A stretch of 19,350 bases of DNA from Aliarcobacter butzleri (GCA_012522985.1 JAAYJJ010000027.1:1-19350); one strand, 5' to 3'; shown: positions 9,050 through 17,835, counted from the first letter of the stretch. Notes: generated by a model from the letters alone, not told the origin. Translations and numbers: made by a program.

Positions 9050-9796
9050 AACAGATATTATTCCATTTTTTACCTCAATCTTTCCCATAAGTTCATATTC
9101 AAAAACTCTTTGACCAAATTGTGATATAGCCATCTCATAAGATGGATTATTGGAGCAAAATTGCAATAAATCGTCTTTAATACTCTTTTTTACATTATCT
9201 TTACTAAATTTAGAGACAAATTCATCTATATCATAAATAGCCTTAGCTAGATTATTTTTCAAAAGATAATTAGTACCTTCACTCTCACCTATTCTATGAG
9301 GCAAAACAAAAATTTCTTTATTCATATCTAAAGCATACTCAACACTTCTCATACTACCACTTTTTAAATCAGCTTGAGTAACTACTAAAACCTCACCCAA
9401 AAGTACTACACTTTTATTTCTTTGGACAAAGTTATACTCTCTAGCACGATGTCCTATTTCAAAAGAAGAGAGTATTAAACCCTCTTTTTCAATATGCTCA
9501 ATCATTTTTTTATTAACTGCTGGATATCTTATATCTAAACCATTTGCCACAATACCTATAGTATTACAATACCCAGCACTATTATGAGTAATAGCATCTA
9601 CTCCCATAGCACAACCACTTACTAAGCAAATACCAGAATTAGACAATTTAGTAGCGAGTTCTTTTGTTTTGATTTGAGTATATTGATTTGGATGTCTTGA
9701 TCCTACAATTGAGATTTTTTGACGCTTTAATAGATCTAAATCTCCTATATAATAAAAACTTTCATTTAACTCTTCTATATATGTTTTATCTATCAT
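9044..9796 (-). CDS. dprA: DNA-processing protein DprA, short form
   Basis: DprA (250 residues) binds incoming single-stranded DNA during natural transformation and loads RecA. The Rossmann-like domain shows ISIVGSRHPNQYT (28-40), VSGCAMGVDAITHNSA (59-74), NGLDIRYPAVNKKM, EYNFVQRN (120-127), the SGSMRSVEYAL helix (146-156) and the LPHRIGESEGTNYLL segment. The N-terminal SAM-like domain of larger DprAs is absent and only a short winged-helix-like tail (about 205-250) remains, as in Campylobacter and Helicobacter DprA. The start ATG overlaps the deacetylase stop (ATGA at 9793-9796), so the two are probably co-translated. The 3' end overlaps ycaO by six bases: TTA here and TAA there form TTATAA. 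Identification is firm; it suggests the organism is, or was, naturally competent. Confidence 0.93.
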   Translation of the reverse strand: MIDKTYIEELNESFYYIGDLDLLKRQKISIVGSRHPNQYTQIKTKELATKLSNSGICLVSGCAMGVDAITHNSAGYCNTIGIVANGLDIRYPAVNKKMIEHIEKEGLILSSFEIGHRAREYNFVQRNKSVVLLGEVLVVTQADLKSGSMRSVEYALDMNKEIFVLPHRIGESEGTNYLLKNNLAKAIYDIDEFVSKFSKDNVKKSIKDDLLQFCSNNPSYEMAISQFGQRVFEYELMGKIEVKNGIISVL

Positions 9797-10917
9797 AAAA
9801 ATGGTATCTCATCAATATATACAACTTCAACATCTTTTAATATATCATTTGCTGTTTTAAGTACCTCTACTGTTGTAGGATATGGGTGTCCTATTGCTAT
9901 GGCATAACCTTGTTTTTTAGCTACTTTGATAGCTTTTTCTAGCTGTTCTTTTATAGCTTTTATCTCTTGAACATTATCCAAAAATATATCCCTAGATAAA
10001 AAGGGAACATCATATTTTTTTGCATATTTATAAGCTACACTTTTAGCAGTTGTTTTACTATCTACAAAATATATATTATATTTTTTTAAAATCTTCATAA
10101 AATTATCCATAGATTGCTCATCAGATGTAAATTTACTTCCTGTATGGTTGTTTGTATATTTTGCCTTTGGATATAATTTTTTAAGCTCTTTTACCCTCTT
10201 TTCTATAATATCAATACTATCTCCAACATGCAAAGTCCTCTCCTCTTCTTGAGAAAATTTCATAGCCTCCATAGGAAAATGAATCATATAGTTATGTAAA
10301 CCATTTACTATATTTGCAGAGTTTGGATGATTATTTGTAGGTGGTAAAAAAGACATATTGATTGGATAAGCAATACTTTGTAATGACTTAACTTGAGAGG
10401 CAAACACAACATCATCTATAACTATAGCTAGTTTTGGTTTATCTGTTTTGATTATTGGTTTTTTAGGCTCAGTATAACTAACAGTTGGAGTATTTTTATA
10501 GTCTGTACTATATTGTTCTAAAACTTGTGGCTCTTTTATCTCTTCTTTTGGTTCTTTTACCTTTGGTATTATAGTAAGCTCTTTTGTCTCTTCTTCAAAA
10601 CTCTTATTAGATTGGGTAATCTCCTCTTTTAACTCTTTGATTTTATTATTTAAAATTCTATACTCTTCTTCTATTTTATCAATATCTTTAATCTTCTTCT
10701 CTATGGTTTTTGTTTGTTGCTCTTTTATATGTGTTATTTTTTCAGATTCTTTCGTTGTATTTATATAAATATAACTAAAAAAAGAGACTATTGCACTTAA
10801 TAATAGTATTATTAAAAATAGTAATATATTTCTTATTGTCGTTGCTTGTGATTTTTTATGATTTTTTTTAGTTGCTTTTTTTGCAGTAATCTTGTTTGTT
10901 AATTTTTGCTTTGCCAT
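9793..10917 (-). CDS. Membrane-anchored divergent polysaccharide deacetylase (YibQ/DUF610 type)
   Basis: Protein of 374 residues. It has a lysine-rich cytoplasmic N terminus (1-29), one transmembrane segment (about 30-52), a charged coiled-coil and Lys/Glu/Pro-rich stalk (55-160), and a periplasmic divergent polysaccharide deacetylase domain (161-374). The domain shows LAIVIDDVVF (163-172, the DD metal/catalytic pair), MSFLPP, IHFPMEAM, NNHTGSKFTSD (256-266, the conserved NH-GS-T block), SRDIFLDN (308-315) and IGHPYP (342-347). Substrate is not known for this family; a cell-wall or extracellular polysaccharide is the general inference. The topology places the domain in the periplasm. No strong Shine-Dalgarno precedes the ATG, which lies just past the ilvC terminator hairpin. 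It overlaps dprA by four bases, an arrangement I recall in Campylobacter too. Confidence 0.87.
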   Translation of the reverse strand: MAKQKLTNKITAKKATKKNHKKSQATTIRNILLFLIILLLSAIVSFFSYIYINTTKESEKITHIKEQQTKTIEKKIKDIDKIEEEYRILNNKIKELKEEITQSNKSFEEETKELTIIPKVKEPKEEIKEPQVLEQYSTDYKNTPTVSYTEPKKPIIKTDKPKLAIVIDDVVFASQVKSLQSIAYPINMSFLPPTNNHPNSANIVNGLHNYMIHFPMEAMKFSQEEERTLHVGDSIDIIEKRVKELKKLYPKAKYTNNHTGSKFTSDEQSMDNFMKILKKYNIYFVDSKTTAKSVAYKYAKKYDVPFLSRDIFLDNVQEIKAIKEQLEKAIKVAKKQGYAIAIGHPYPTTVEVLKTANDILKDVEVVYIDEIPFL

Positions 10918-10924
10918 ATGTTAC

Positions 10925-10958
10925 AAAAGTTTTAAGCAAGGAAAATCCTTGCTTAAAA
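10925..10958 (-). terminator. Strong hairpin terminator/attenuator after ilvC
   Basis: A perfect 13-bp inverted repeat, TTTTAAGCAAGGA (10930-10942) and TCCTTGCTTAAAA (10946-10958), has a three-base loop. Its first base lies directly next to the ilvC stop codon. On the minus strand the right arm is followed by C and TTTT (10928-10925). It should end or reduce transcription from ilvC before the deacetylase gene, whose start is eight bases beyond the T run. The deacetylase therefore either depends on read-through or has its own undetected promoter. Confidence 0.8.
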
Positions 10959-11990
<1,032 letters not shown>

Positions 11991-12010
11991 TTATTGATAT
12001 AATTTCTGTG

Positions 12011-12019
12011 ATTCTAGCA
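12011..12019 (-). promoter_or_regulatory. Promoter-proximal extended -10 for ilvC
   Basis: Read on the minus strand, TGCTAGAAT (12019 down to 12011) is an extended -10 (TGnTAGAAT) preceded by a T run. Transcription would begin near 12004, giving a leader of about 23 bases to the ilvC ATG, with the ribosome site included. No -35 box is evident, which is usual for this phylum. Confidence 0.62.
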
Positions 12020-12062
12020 AAAACTAAATTTAAAAAAGGTTATACAAAAAGAATATATATAG

Positions 12063-12071
12063 ATTATAGCA
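12063..12071 (-). promoter_or_regulatory. Promoter-distal extended -10 for ilvC
   Basis: On the minus strand, TGCTATAAT (12071 down to 12063) is a perfect extended -10 preceded by TTTT. It lies 52 bp upstream of the second, very similar element, just past the histidine kinase stop codon. A transcript from here would have a leader of about 75 bases. No terminator hairpin separates it from the kinase gene. Confidence 0.6.
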
Positions 12072-12087
12072 AAAATAAGTATATATA

Positions 12088-14163
12088 TTATGCTTTATAT
12101 ATTGGTAGTGTGATTATAAAACAAGCTCCATTAAAGAGTTGATCTCCCAATACCACCTCTCTATTTCTAACACTTAAAAAATCACTTAGTTTTTTTTCTA
12201 CTATATCTTTACTCATATATAGCCCTATCCCTGTACCTTGAGATTTATGTTTTGTTGTAAAATATGGATCAAATACCTTTTCTATAATAGTATCAGGCAC
12301 TCCACCTCCATTGTCTTGAATCTCTATTTGTGCCTCATCCTCTTTTAATAAGATTGTAATAAATATTTTTCTATTATCTTTAAGCTTTTCTATCATAATA
12401 TCTTTTGCATTGTTTAATATATTTAAAAAAACTTGTGATAGCTCACTACTATTACCAACTACTTGGATATTATTACTTGCATAATGACTAAAAACTTTTA
12501 TACTATGATCTTTATAACTTGCTGAGATTATTTTTAAAGTACTATCTAAAGCACTTATTACATTAAATGGCTCTTTTGTTTGATCTTTTCTAAAAAATCC
12601 TCTAAAATCTTCTATCGTTTGAGTTAAAAATGAGACATAATACATAATATCTTCATATGATTTTTTAATCTCTTCATTATTTGCTAGACCAAGCTCTATT
12701 TGTACTATCATTCCAGATGATGTAGTGCTTATTGCACTAAGTGGTTGTCTCCATTGATGTGCAATATTACCTATCATCTCTCCTAGTGCAGCATATCTAG
12801 ACTGCTGTATCATCTGCTGATCTTTTTTTCTATTTTTCTCTACTTCTATAATAATTTTTTGTTTTAGGTTCTCATTTAGCTCTTTTAACTCTTTTGTTTT
12901 TTCTTTTACAAGATATTCTAGATTTGCATTTAAAGATTGTAAACTTTTTTGGATCTCAACCTCTTTTGTAATATCATTTAAAGATACCACCAAAATCTGT
13001 TCATTATTTTCAAAAACTTGCCTATCTATTTTAAGCTTAAAGTGATAAACTTTATCGTTTTTCATCATAGCTACTCTATGGCTTTTTTGAGGATTATTAT
13101 ATACATACTCCGCCCAATTATGCTGCCCATAGTTTTTATTTAATATATATCGTTGATCTTTTTCAAAAGATACAAAAAAATCACAAATACAATCACTAAC
13201 CTTTAAAAAATCATCAAGATTTCTAAACTGATTTAAAAACTTAAACATAGCTCTATTTGCATCTATTATCTGCATACCACTAGTAACTAATACTATATTT
13301 GATTGTGCATCTAAAATACTTCTAGCAAATCGTTTTTGATACTCTAACTCTTGTAAACTACTATTTAACTCTTTATTTAATACAGCTAGATTTTGATGAT
13401 TTTTATTAATATTTTTTGCTATCAAAGAGCCTAACCATAAAATCAATATTAAAATCAATATTATAAGATAGATCTCTATATAGATATAGATCTGTTTTTT
13501 TGACTCTATCTCTTTATTAAGTTCTAAAAGTCTTTGTTCCCCTTCATATAATATTCTTGAGTTATTTTCTGCAAATCTTATAAAAAATGCTGGTATAGTT
13601 CTATGAAAAAGTTGTAATTCTCTAATAGATGCAGAAAACTCTTGCATATCATTTGAAGATAGTGCTTGTTGTCTTATTTTGATAAGTGATATAAGCTTCT
13701 CTTTTAGCTCCAAAAACTCCTCTATTTTTGGTTTTATATCTATAATATCTAAGCTTATATCATCATCTTTTATTTTTTGATAAACAATTTCTTGTTTTAT
13801 TTTATCATGTTTTACAATATTTAGCCTAATCTCTCTTATTAATATTCCACCATTTTCTAAAATATCTAAACTATTTTCTATATCAGATATAATTTTATCT
13901 ATCTCTGTTTCTATAACATTTATTATTCTATTATTTGATGATGTTGTTGCCATTTCAAAAAACAAAGCTCTTAGATTTTGGATATCCTCAGCTATAAATT
14001 TACTAATTGTTATCTTTGAACTATGTTTGATAGTTTGCTTTTCTAAATCATTTATAAATTTAGAAAAAACAAAATTAACAATAACTACAAATAAAACCCC
14101 TATTACAAAGATTGAAAGCAATGCCATCAACTGCTTATATGTATTATCTATATTTTTAACCAT
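12088..14163 (-). CDS. Transmembrane sensor histidine kinase, paired with a periplasmic binding protein
   Basis: Sensor kinase of 691 residues (from the ATG at 14163; a TTG at 14166 would add one). Order: TM1 about 12-37, a mostly helical periplasmic domain about 38-225, TM2 about 226-250, a coiled-coil linker, a PAS-like domain about 280-400 (ending VVSLNDITKEVE), a second coiled coil 400-455, a HisKA-type dimerisation domain with the phosphoacceptor His at 469 in GNIAHQWRQPLSAIS, and a HATPase with N-box LNILNNAKD, G1 DNGGG, F-box DPYFTT and G2 GTGIGLYMSK. All catalytic boxes are present and there is no receiver domain. The gene follows the binding protein with TGATG stop/start overlap, strongly suggesting that the bound protein is its ligand-sensing partner. 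No response regulator lies in the window. Confidence 0.92.
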   Translation of the reverse strand: MVKNIDNTYKQLMALLSIFVIGVLFVVIVNFVFSKFINDLEKQTIKHSSKITISKFIAEDIQNLRALFFEMATTSSNNRIINVIETEIDKIISDIENSLDILENGGILIREIRLNIVKHDKIKQEIVYQKIKDDDISLDIIDIKPKIEEFLELKEKLISLIKIRQQALSSNDMQEFSASIRELQLFHRTIPAFFIRFAENNSRILYEGEQRLLELNKEIESKKQIYIYIEIYLIILILILILWLGSLIAKNINKNHQNLAVLNKELNSSLQELEYQKRFARSILDAQSNIVLVTSGMQIIDANRAMFKFLNQFRNLDDFLKVSDCICDFFVSFEKDQRYILNKNYGQHNWAEYVYNNPQKSHRVAMMKNDKVYHFKLKIDRQVFENNEQILVVSLNDITKEVEIQKSLQSLNANLEYLVKEKTKELKELNENLKQKIIIEVEKNRKKDQQMIQQSRYAALGEMIGNIAHQWRQPLSAISTTSSGMIVQIELGLANNEEIKKSYEDIMYYVSFLTQTIEDFRGFFRKDQTKEPFNVISALDSTLKIISASYKDHSIKVFSHYASNNIQVVGNSSELSQVFLNILNNAKDIMIEKLKDNRKIFITILLKEDEAQIEIQDNGGGVPDTIIEKVFDPYFTTKHKSQGTGIGLYMSKDIVEKKLSDFLSVRNREVVLGDQLFNGACFIITLPIYKA

Positions 14164-14930
14164 CAATCAATAAATCCATATTTTTTCATTATACTCTGCC
14201 CTCTTATACCAGCCATAAAATCTATAATTTGTTTGGCAATAATTTTATTTTGTGATGTTTTAAGTAAAACTGCTGGTATCTTCATCTTTGGGGCGTATTG
14301 TTCATCTATAATTACCATATCAATAAACTCTTTATTATTTTCAAATACAATAGTGGACTTCCAATTTATAGATAAATCTACTCTTTTATGCCTTAATGCT
14401 GAGTTTATATTCCTAGAATCTGTACCAACTTCTACACTATTTAGATAAACATCTTCAAAAAACACTTTTCCTTTGTAGGATTCTAAGATATCTTTTGTCA
14501 TTTTTCCTATACTTCCTGTACTATAATCACATAACATTGTATATAAATCATCTCTTAAAAAATCATCTAAACCCTTTACATTCATAGGATTACCTTTTTG
14601 AACAAAAATAGCAGCTTGATTGTAACCAATATACTCTATATAATTATCATAAAACCCAAACTTCTCATACTCTTTTATATACTCACTATCACCAGGGATA
14701 AAGATATCTCCCTTATTTGATGTTTTAATAGCATTAAAAAGATCATTACTCCCACCTTGAGTAATATAGATCTTCACATCTAGCTCTTTTTCTAAAATAT
14801 TTGCCATCTCTTTTATAGGATTTACCATAGTAATACCACAATAAATCAATACCGATTCTTTGCCATTTGCCAATAAACTATTTAAACTCAAAGATATAAC
14901 CACTATTACAATAAGAAACTTGTTTAGCAA
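14163..14930 (-). CDS. Periplasmic substrate-binding protein (ModA-like, SBP_bac_11 type)
   Basis: Exported binding protein of 255 residues with a signal peptide (about 1-21, hydrophobic core LIVIVVISLSLNSLLA). The mature part has the two-lobed type II layout of molybdate/sulfate-type oxyanion binders: VLIYCGITMVNPIKEM on strand 1, YITQGGSNDLFNAIKTSNKG (56-75, a ligand-loop candidate), DIFIPGDSEYI, YNQAAIFVQKGNP at the hinge (103-115), and STGSIGK (137-143). A late block, KIPAVLLKTSQN, precedes the C-terminal helices. The start is TTG with AGGA six bases upstream. It has no permease or ATPase next to it and is fused by stop/start overlap to a histidine kinase, so it is more likely a signalling receptor than a transport component. 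The ligand is unknown; an oxyanion such as molybdate or tungstate is a family-based guess. Confidence 0.82.
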   Translation of the reverse strand: MLNKFLIVIVVISLSLNSLLANGKESVLIYCGITMVNPIKEMANILEKELDVKIYITQGGSNDLFNAIKTSNKGDIFIPGDSEYIKEYEKFGFYDNYIEYIGYNQAAIFVQKGNPMNVKGLDDFLRDDLYTMLCDYSTGSIGKMTKDILESYKGKVFFEDVYLNSVEVGTDSRNINSALRHKRVDLSINWKSTIVFENNKEFIDMVIIDEQYAPKMKIPAVLLKTSQNKIIAKQIIDFMAGIRGQSIMKKYGFID

Positions 14931-14950
14931 CTTAAATCCTTTCTTATTAA

Positions 14951-14973
14951 CTTTATGTCATTATAGCATAAAG
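14951..14973. promoter_or_regulatory. Candidate operator: 23-bp inverted repeat
   Basis: CTTTATG (14951-14957) and CATAAAG (14967-14973) form perfect 7-bp arms around a 9-bp spacer. The repeat covers the -10 of the binding-protein/kinase promoter and lies just before the rnr ribosome site. Arm centres are 16 bp apart. The position suits a dimeric regulator; no known consensus is matched. Confidence 0.45.
14960..14968 (-). promoter_or_regulatory. Promoter of the binding-protein/kinase pair
   Basis: On the minus strand, TGCTATAAT (14968 down to 14960) is a perfect extended -10. A start near 14953 leaves about 22 bases of leader, including AGGA, before the TTG start codon. On the plus strand the same bases offer only a poorer TGTCATTAT (14956-14964) for rnr, so divergent transcription would overlap. 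Confidence 0.62.
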
Positions 14974-14992
14974 CAATTTAAAAGGTATAAAA

Positions 14993-16834
14993 TTGGATAA
15001 TAAAATCATAGACGCTATTAAAAAAAGCAACTTACTAGAGAAACTAATAAATGCAAATGTTATCAAATATCAAAATGGAGAGTATCTATTAAGTACCAAA
15101 TATTATGTAGGAACTATAGAGTTAAAGCATAAATTTGCCCTATTACATATAGAAGATGAACCAGATCTTACTCCACATATAGAGTTTGAGGAGTTAAATG
15201 GAGCTTATGGTGGAGATCTTGTAATAGCAAAAAAAATCTTCCATCCAAGAGCCAAAAACAAAATTAAAGTAGAGTTTATTTTATCAAAAAGCCACTCTAC
15301 ACTATTGGTTTATAAAAAAAACTTTACTCTATGGAGCTTAAAAGAGTCACTTTTTATAAAATACTCTTATGAAATAGAAGATCTAAAAGAACTAGATGTA
15401 GCCTTGATAGATACTAGTACAAATAAAATTGTTAAATATATAGGAAATCTAAAAGATCCTTATGTAGATGAAGAGATCTCACTTATTTTATATCAAGAAG
15501 ATTATAGACTTGATTTTAATAACTTTGAAGAGTTACAATACCATATACCAACAGATACTCAAAATAGAGTAGATTTAAGAGATCTCAACTTTTGTACTAT
15601 AGACCCAGATAGTGCAAAAGATTTTGATGATGCTATCTATTTTGATGAAAAAAACTTTACTTTATTTGTAGCTATAGCTGATGTAAGCTCTTTTGTATTG
15701 CCAAATAGTGATATAGATCAAGAAGCAAAAAGAAGAGCTTTTTCTTTGTATCTTCCACACAAAGTTTTACCTATGCTACCTCATAAATTAAGTAGTGATT
15801 TATGCTCTTTGATGCCCGATCAAGATAGATTGGCATTTGTTTTTGAGATTAAATTAGATCCAATATCACTCAAAATAATTAACACCAAATTATATGAAGC
15901 TATTATCAATTCAAAAAAAAGATTTACATATGGTAGAATAGATAGAGTATTACAAGGTAAATTTGATACATATACTCCACTTGAAAAAGAGCTATTTGAA
16001 AATCTTATCAAACTTCACAAACTAAGCCAAAGATTAAAATCAAAAAGACTAGAAAAAGGTTTTGATTTTTTAACCAAAGAGGCATCTTTAAAGCTAGATA
16101 AAGTATATGAATTACAAAGTGTACAAATAGAAGACTCCACCCCTTCGCACTCTTTGATAGAGGAGTGTATGTTGTTAGCAAATATAAGTGCAGCTAAGAT
16201 GTTGGATAAAAGAGGTATCTTTAGAGTTCATGATGAACCAAATGAAAAAGCTATCAAGTATCTATTATCTGATTTAAGCTTATTAGGTATAGATGTACGT
16301 GAAGGCAAAAATATACATGAAACAATACTACTTATTCAAAAAGAGGCAAAACGACTCTCTTTAAGTTCTGAAGTTGATGATCTTATTATAAAAGCTCAAC
16401 AACAAGCAAGTTATAGCCCTATGGTTTCTAAGCACTTTGGATTAGGATTTAATAAATACTCTCACTTTACATCTCCTATTAGAAGATACTCTGATTTAGT
16501 TTTGCATAGGATTTTAAAGACAAAAGAGGTCCCTTATGATATCGCTTTGATATGTGAAAATATTAACCAAAAAGAAAGAACTATAGATAAGTGCGTTTGG
16601 GATTTTGAAGATAGAAAATATGCAAGATGGGCATTAAAACATAAAGGTATGAGATTTGAAGGAGAGATTGTTGATATAGAGAAAAAAATAGCCGTACTAA
16701 CTACAGGAGCTTATGGAGCAAGAGTTAAATTTGATACATATGAAAACCAAAAACTATTTTCTAAAATATATCTTCAAATCTTAGATGCAGATATAGCCTC
16801 TAAGGAGATTTTTGCTACTATAACTAAATATTAA
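14993..16834 (+). CDS. rnr: Ribonuclease R-type 3'-5' exoribonuclease, short form
   Basis: RNB-family exoribonuclease (613 residues) that degrades RNA processively from the 3' end, including structured and rRNA species. A reduced N-terminal region (1-190), with cold-shock-like strands such as YYVGTIELKHKFALLHI, leads to the RNB catalytic domain (about 190-520). Its signature IDPDSAKDFDDA (203-214) holds Asp204, Asp210, Asp212 and Asp213; LPHKVLPMLP, SLIEECMLLAN and HFTSPIRRYSDLVLHR follow. A C-terminal S1-like domain (about 550-613) ends abruptly, with no lysine-rich tail. The protein is far shorter than E. coli RNase R (813) but close to the phylum's usual size. The start is TTG with AAAGG at 14981-14985. 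holA follows after 14 bases. Confidence 0.93.
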   Translation: MDNKIIDAIKKSNLLEKLINANVIKYQNGEYLLSTKYYVGTIELKHKFALLHIEDEPDLTPHIEFEELNGAYGGDLVIAKKIFHPRAKNKIKVEFILSKSHSTLLVYKKNFTLWSLKESLFIKYSYEIEDLKELDVALIDTSTNKIVKYIGNLKDPYVDEEISLILYQEDYRLDFNNFEELQYHIPTDTQNRVDLRDLNFCTIDPDSAKDFDDAIYFDEKNFTLFVAIADVSSFVLPNSDIDQEAKRRAFSLYLPHKVLPMLPHKLSSDLCSLMPDQDRLAFVFEIKLDPISLKIINTKLYEAIINSKKRFTYGRIDRVLQGKFDTYTPLEKELFENLIKLHKLSQRLKSKRLEKGFDFLTKEASLKLDKVYELQSVQIEDSTPSHSLIEECMLLANISAAKMLDKRGIFRVHDEPNEKAIKYLLSDLSLLGIDVREGKNIHETILLIQKEAKRLSLSSEVDDLIIKAQQQASYSPMVSKHFGLGFNKYSHFTSPIRRYSDLVLHRILKTKEVPYDIALICENINQKERTIDKCVWDFEDRKYARWALKHKGMRFEGEIVDIEKKIAVLTTGAYGARVKFDTYENQKLFSKIYLQILDADIASKEIFATITKY

Positions 16835-16848
16835 ATTATGGATTACCT

Positions 16849-17829
16849 ATGTATAAAGCTGAATTTGATTCTTTAATAAAACAAAATAAAACTTTTAATG
16901 CTTATATGTTTTTTGGTGAATCATCTTTTTTAGTTGATTACTATACTAAAACCATCTCTAGCTCTTTTATAGCTCAAGATGAGATTCAAAAACTCTATTT
17001 TGAAGAGTTTAATCTAACAAAGGCTAGAGATATTTTATTACAATCATCACTTTTTAGTGATCTTAATATTTTGGTTATTAAACTAGAAAAACCACTAAAT
17101 AAAAAAGAATCCATCTCTTTACTTGAAGCTGTCAATACAAATAGTTCAAGTAAACTTATTATCTCTTGTTTAGGTGATAGTGATTTTAGGGATATGGCAA
17201 AAAACTTTGATCCCAAAAATAGTGCCGTTAATGTGAGATTTTATAACCCTTTAGCAAATGAAGCAATCAAAATCCTACAAACACAAGCAGATAATCTAGC
17301 TATTAACTATAGCTCACCTAGTGTTTTTGCTTATCTATTAAATATGCACAAAAATTCTCTAGATTTAGCTTATAATGATTTAGAAAAACTATCTATATTA
17401 GATGAGCCTATTACCCAAAAACTTATAGATATTCACTGTTTTGGATTTGGTAAGGTAAATATTGATGATTTTATAATCAAACTTTTAGACTCAAAAGATA
17501 TCTCTTCTGAACTAAACTATCTTTTAGAAGAGGGCTTAAATGAGGTTTTTTTAATCAACCAAATAAGCAACTTTGTTTGGCAACTTTTTATGTTTAATAA
17601 CTTTATTAAAATCAATGGATATATAAATTCTGCTGATATTTTAGGATATAAACTCCCAAAAGCCATAGAAGATCAAAGAGCAAAACTTGCTATTAAATTT
17701 CAAAGTTATGAGTATTTAGATATGTTTAACTACCTTTTTGATATAGAACTTAGACTAAAAAGTTCTAGTAATATTGATAACAATAGCTTTTTACAAACAT
17801 CTTTAAGAAACTTTTCAACTATTTTTTGA
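16849..17829 (+). CDS. holA: DNA polymerase III delta subunit
   Basis: Delta subunit (326 residues) of the clamp loader, which opens the beta sliding clamp. The N terminus YMFFGESSFLVDYYTKTI matches the family opening in which Phe/Leu residues contact the clamp. LFSDLNILVIKLEKPLNK and KLIISCLGDSDFRDMAKNF belong to the first domain. The middle, FAYLLNMHKNSLDLAYNDLEKLSIL, is the usual helical domain II. The C-terminal collar region (about 205-326) includes LLEEGLNEVFLINQISNFVWQLFMFN and FDIELRLKSS. The family is weakly conserved, so the call rests on these patterns plus position between rnr and rpsF, which I recall from Campylobacter. The start ATG has only a weak GGAT upstream and may rely on coupling to rnr. 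Its stop overlaps the predicted rpsF promoter. Confidence 0.87.
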   Translation: MYKAEFDSLIKQNKTFNAYMFFGESSFLVDYYTKTISSSFIAQDEIQKLYFEEFNLTKARDILLQSSLFSDLNILVIKLEKPLNKKESISLLEAVNTNSSSKLIISCLGDSDFRDMAKNFDPKNSAVNVRFYNPLANEAIKILQTQADNLAINYSSPSVFAYLLNMHKNSLDLAYNDLEKLSILDEPITQKLIDIHCFGFGKVNIDDFIIKLLDSKDISSELNYLLEEGLNEVFLINQISNFVWQLFMFNNFIKINGYINSADILGYKLPKAIEDQRAKLAIKFQSYEYLDMFNYLFDIELRLKSSSNIDNNSFLQTSLRNFSTIF

Positions 17830-17835
17830 TACAAT
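17827..17835 (+). promoter_or_regulatory. Candidate extended -10 promoter for rpsF-ssb-rpsR
   Basis: TGATACAAT (TG at 17827-17828, TACAAT 17830-17835) follows a T run and overlaps the holA stop. A start near 17842 gives a leader of about 92 bases. A second possible -10, TATAAT at 17863-17868, would start near 17875. Either leaves the hairpin at 17885-17907 inside the transcript. Confidence 0.5.

Noticed and set aside
12045..12090. AT-only alternating TATATA tracts around the kinase 3' end, considered as a terminator or origin-like element
   Set aside because: Pairing would be AT-only with a long loop and no T tail. There are no DnaA-box-like repeats; it is better read as promoter-flanking DNA.
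14233..14448. Plus-strand 71-codon frame inside the binding-protein gene
   Set aside because: It is antisense to conserved binding-protein sequence, with no ribosome site or promoter.
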